7,123 nucleotides of DNA, from positions 1 through 7,123 of the forward strand of contig JAFHCF010000131.1 in assembly GCA_048497495.1 (NCBI GenBank), in the 5' to 3' direction. Of the stretch, positions 4,690 through 7,123 are shown piece after piece. The translations under genes were made by a program, and so were the position numbers. Within the stretch, counting starts at the first letter, position 1; each line of letters starts with the position of its first letter. The notes under the pieces were generated by a model. That model was not told where the DNA came from. It saw only the letters and a list, made by a program, of their open reading frames with translations, and ran no database searches. Origin of the DNA: JAFHCF01 sp048497495 (GTDB lineage: Bacteria; Pseudomonadota; Alphaproteobacteria; Rhizobiales; Ancalomicrobiaceae).

Positions 4690-6177
4690 ATGCGTGCCAT
4701 CACACACCGCGTCCTGCCCTCGCTGCTCCTCGCCGGCGGCCTCGTGGCCGCCTCGCCCGCCCTCGCTCAGGCGACGGCCGAGGAGGCGGCCCGCCTCCAG
4801 GGCATCGGCGAGACCTATTTCGGCAAGCCGCCGGCCGGCGAGCCCTCCGCCGTCACGGTGACGACGGAAGGCGATCACTATCGCGCCAGCCTCGACGTCG
4901 GTCTCTTGGCGCGCCGTCTCCTCGCCTTGGCGCCGGCCGACAAGCGCCAGGACGTCTCGGTCGAGTGGAACCCGATATCGGTGGCGCTCGCCCCCCATGA
5001 CGGCTCCAACTGGCGCTTCTGGGACTATCGCATCCCGAATATGATCGTCCGCAACGGTGCTCAGGTGACCGAAAGCGGGGCGGAGGGCCTCGAATTCGAG
5101 GTCGTCACCGACCCGGCGACCGGCGTCGCTCCGCGGATCCGGGGCCGCATGGCCAGCATCACGGCGAAGTCGACCATCGCCGAGACCGATACCGGCGTCG
5201 GGGTCGTCGCCGAGAACACCTCCAACGACCTGATGCTCGACGGCCAGGCGCGCGCCACCGCCACCCCCGGCGTCGTCGATGCCGCCCTCCATCAGGGGAT
5301 CGCCTCCTTCACTTACGCGATCGAGATCACCGGCGCCCCCGCCTCCAAGATCCCGGACATGAAGTTCACCCTGACGACCGGCCGCCGCGACGATGCCGTC
5401 GGCCTGCGCGGGCTGCGCCACGCCGCCCTGCTCGATCTGTGGGCCCATCTCGTCGCCCATCACGCGCCCGCCGACTTCACCACCGGCCAGGCGGCGCTCA
5501 AGGCCAAGATCGCCGCCGCCCTGCCCGTCTTCACCGAGATGACCCAGAAGATCGCCGCCGCCGACTTCTCCTTCGAGACGCCCTTCGGCATCCTCAAGGC
5601 GGCCAAGGCGACCCTCGACATCGACCTCGCCGGGCTCACCCGCGACGGCCACGCCGCCGCCGGCTTCGGTGTGTCCGGCCTCGAGGCCTATTCGCTGTTC
5701 ATGCCGAAGTGGGGCCGCAAACTGGTGCCCACCGACGTCTCCTTCACCGGCCGGGCCGACGGCTACGATCTGGCGACGCCGATCTCCGCCTTCCTCGACG
5801 CCGCCGACTTCACCGCGCCGCAGCCGCTGTCCCCGGAACAACGGACCCGCATCGCCGCCCTGTTCCTGCCGCGCGGCACCGCCGAGATCGTTCTCGACGG
5901 CAATCGGCTGTCGGGGCCCCTCTACGGCCTCGCCCTCGACGGGCGCCTGAAAGCCGGCCCGGAGGGCGCCGAGGGGGCGATCACCATTCGCGCCAACGGG
6001 ATCGACGGTGTCGCCGACCATCTCGCCGGCCCCGACGCCGACGATCCTCAGGCCCGCGCCCTCGCCGGATTGATCGCCCAGGCCCGCGGGTTCGCCGAAC
6101 GCAAGGGCGACGAACTGGTCTGGCGTTTCGACTTCGCCGGCGAGCACGTCGCGGTCAACGGCCGCCCGTTGAAGTGA
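4690..6177 (+). CDS. Exported protein of unknown function, 495 residues
   Basis: Translation from ATG at 4690, with GGAG a few bases upstream, gives a clear signal peptide: MRAITHR, hydrophobic core VLPSLLLAGGLVAAS, and cleavage motif ALA at 24-26. The frame stays open 36 codons upstream, but that part is arginine-rich and would bury the signal. The mature protein has no further membrane segment. It is made of alternating strands rich in Thr, Ala, Asp and Gly, and conserved-looking blocks include WRFWDYRIPNMIVRNG (108-123), a long helix-rich middle section and a C-terminal WRFDFAGEHVAVNGRPL. This layout recalls large periplasmic DUF2125-like or AsmA/DUF945-like proteins, but I cannot assign it to one. 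A periplasmic or outer-membrane-associated location is likely. It is followed after 118 bases by the CbiX-like gene on the same strand; the gap is long for tight coupling. Codon use is typical of the GC-rich host. Confidence 0.85.
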   Translation: MRAITHRVLPSLLLAGGLVAASPALAQATAEEAARLQGIGETYFGKPPAGEPSAVTVTTEGDHYRASLDVGLLARRLLALAPADKRQDVSVEWNPISVALAPHDGSNWRFWDYRIPNMIVRNGAQVTESGAEGLEFEVVTDPATGVAPRIRGRMASITAKSTIAETDTGVGVVAENTSNDLMLDGQARATATPGVVDAALHQGIASFTYAIEITGAPASKIPDMKFTLTTGRRDDAVGLRGLRHAALLDLWAHLVAHHAPADFTTGQAALKAKIAAALPVFTEMTQKIAAADFSFETPFGILKAAKATLDIDLAGLTRDGHAAAGFGVSGLEAYSLFMPKWGRKLVPTDVSFTGRADGYDLATPISAFLDAADFTAPQPLSPEQRTRIAALFLPRGTAEIVLDGNRLSGPLYGLALDGRLKAGPEGAEGAITIRANGIDGVADHLAGPDADDPQARALAGLIAQARGFAERKGDELVWRFDFAGEHVAVNGRPLK

Positions 6178-6295
6178 CGAGACCGCCTCGCCCGAGCCCC
6201 GGTGGCGGCCTCGACGCGGACCGCCCGCTCGACGGGGCTGGACGTCGGCGCGGCCGTGCCTATCTGGGTCGGATCGACCCTCGCCGGATGAGTTC

Positions 6296-7021
6296 ATGAC
6301 CGATCGCCCGCCGCCGCCCGCCGCCCTCCTCGTCGTCGCCCATGGCGACGGCGGCGAGGCGCCACGCGACGAGACGGTGCGCCGGCTCACCGAGCGGCTG
6401 GCCAAGCGCCTCGACATCCCCGTCGACTGGGCGACCTTGAAGCGGCCGGAGACCTTCGCCGCCGCCCATGCCCGGCTCGGCGCGGCGGGAGGCCGGGTGG
6501 CGGTCTATCCCCTGTTCATGGCGCAAGGCTGGTTCGTCCGGGTCAAGCTGCCCAAGCTCCTCGCCGAGAACGGCTTCGCCGAAGCGGAGATCCTGCCGGT
6601 CTTCGGCCTCGATCCCGGCCTCGTCGACCTCGTCGAGCACCGCCTGCGCTCGATCGCCTCGATGCAGGGCGGCCGCGAGCCCAGGGATCTGCGCGTCGCC
6701 CTGATCGCCCACGGCTCGGGCTCCGGCGACACCGGCTCGCGCCGCGCGGCCGAAGCGATCGCCGCCGATCTCGGCTATCGGTTGGGCACCAACCTCCACC
6801 TCGGCTTCATCGAGGAGGCGCCGTTCTTCCACGAGGTGATCACCGCCGACGGCCCCGAGATCGTCGTCGGCCTCTTCGTCTCCGCCGGCACCCACGCCCT
6901 CGACGACGTCGCCGCGCGCGTGGCCGAGACCCCCGCCGTCGTCCACCACGTCGCCACCGTCGGCGACGACGCCGGTGTGACCGATCTGGTGGTGGCGGCG
7001 CTGGAGCGGTTGGCGACGTAG
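6296..7021 (+). CDS. cbiX: Two-domain CbiX/SirB-like sirohydrochlorin chelatase
   Basis: The 241-residue protein has two copies of the class II chelatase half-fold. CbiX/SirB enzymes insert Co2+ or Fe2+ into sirohydrochlorin, on the way to cobalamin or siroheme. The N-terminal half starts LLVVAHGDGGE (His16) and has VAVYPLFMAQGWFVRVKLP (68-86). The C-terminal half has VALIAHGSGSGD (His139) and VGLFVSAGTHALDDV (His200). Family members use a His near the N-terminus (HG motif) and a second His after the P-L-F strand. The C-terminal half keeps both, while the N-terminal half has W/F-rich sequence where the second His would be. Length suits the long two-domain bacterial form. The metal cannot be decided from sequence. 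ATG at 6296 has only a weak GGATGAG ribosome site close by. Function as an active chelatase is probable but unproven, since related proteins may only bind metal or tetrapyrrole. Confidence 0.8.
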   Translation: MTDRPPPPAALLVVAHGDGGEAPRDETVRRLTERLAKRLDIPVDWATLKRPETFAAAHARLGAAGGRVAVYPLFMAQGWFVRVKLPKLLAENGFAEAEILPVFGLDPGLVDLVEHRLRSIASMQGGREPRDLRVALIAHGSGSGDTGSRRAAEAIAADLGYRLGTNLHLGFIEEAPFFHEVITADGPEIVVGLFVSAGTHALDDVAARVAETPAVVHHVATVGDDAGVTDLVVAALERLAT

Positions 7022-7049
7022 GGCGGAATAGGCGAAGCCGTATTCCGCC
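7022..7049 (+). repeat. Hairpin/repeat right after the CbiX-like gene
   Basis: GGCGGAATA (7022-7030) and TATTCCGCC (7041-7049) pair exactly. Inside, GGC (7031-7033) pairs with GCC (7037-7039) around loop GAA, with one bulged G. It begins at the base after the TAG stop. No T-tract follows, so a strong intrinsic terminator is unlikely. Similar GGCGGAATA...TATTCCGCC palindromes are, to my knowledge, common dispersed repeats in Proteobacteria, so I class it as a REP-like element that may stabilise or end the transcript. Confidence 0.6.
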
Positions 7050-7123
7050 GGCCGCGTCGGTGGCTCGCTCGATGCCGAGGACCTTCTCCTTCCACGCCGG
7101 TCCGTCCTCTCGACCTCCCACCC

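Noticed and set aside
4417..6417. A 666-codon open frame on the minus strand opposite the exported protein
   Set aside because: It is Gly/Arg/Asp-rich without family resemblance and runs opposite a frame with a clean signal peptide and ribosome site; long antisense frames are expected at this GC content.
7050..7123. Start or end of another gene at the right edge
   Set aside because: Short minus-strand frames enter here but are arginine-rich and unrecognisable; there is too little sequence to decide.

Overview
The window is very GC-rich DNA with dense, mostly unreal overlapping ORFs. It carries an aerobic-type cobalamin gene (cobU/cobP), CCA-encoding tRNA genes and palindromic intergenic repeats of a kind common in Alphaproteobacteria. 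I infer an alphaproteobacterial chromosome, probably Hyphomicrobiales (Rhizobiales), from style rather than from a marker gene.

Layout. (1) A strong hairpin at 1-24 follows a minus-strand gene (87-1208) for an exported right-handed beta-helix protein. (2) A GC-rich gap with no recognisable gene leads to tRNA-Cys(GCA) at 1568-1641. (3) From 1642 to 2740 lies what looks like a very small integrated element of about 1.1 kb. The last 18 bases of tRNA-Cys recur exactly at 2723-2740, as expected for attL/attR of an island integrated at a tRNA 3' end. Its only recognisable cargo is a hicA-hicB toxin-antitoxin pair on the minus strand (2508-1931) with its own terminator. No integrase is visible. (4) To the right is a possible small four-cysteine protein (3066-2809, minus), then cobU (3836-3294, minus) for the bifunctional adenosylcobinamide kinase/guanylyltransferase. 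(5) tRNA-Asn(GTT) at 4095-4170 has a good sigma-70 promoter. It is followed by a terminator hairpin duplicated in tandem (two full copies and one half copy) and by two REP-like palindromes in opposite orientation. (6) Two plus-strand genes close the window: a 495-residue exported protein of unknown function (4690-6177) and a two-domain CbiX/SirB-like chelatase (6296-7021), followed by a hairpin at 7022-7049.

How it fits together. cobU and the CbiX-like gene both belong to corrin/tetrapyrrole metabolism but are on opposite strands and are not one operon. The hicAB element is best read as an insertion between tRNA-Cys and the ancestral neighbourhood of the small cysteine protein; its two ends are visibly less GC-rich than the flanks. 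The most noteworthy items are the integrase-less tRNA-Cys mini-island with hicAB, the tandemly repeated terminator after tRNA-Asn, the small CxxC-x5-C protein, and the asymmetric CbiX-like protein whose N-terminal half has lost one of the two expected histidines.
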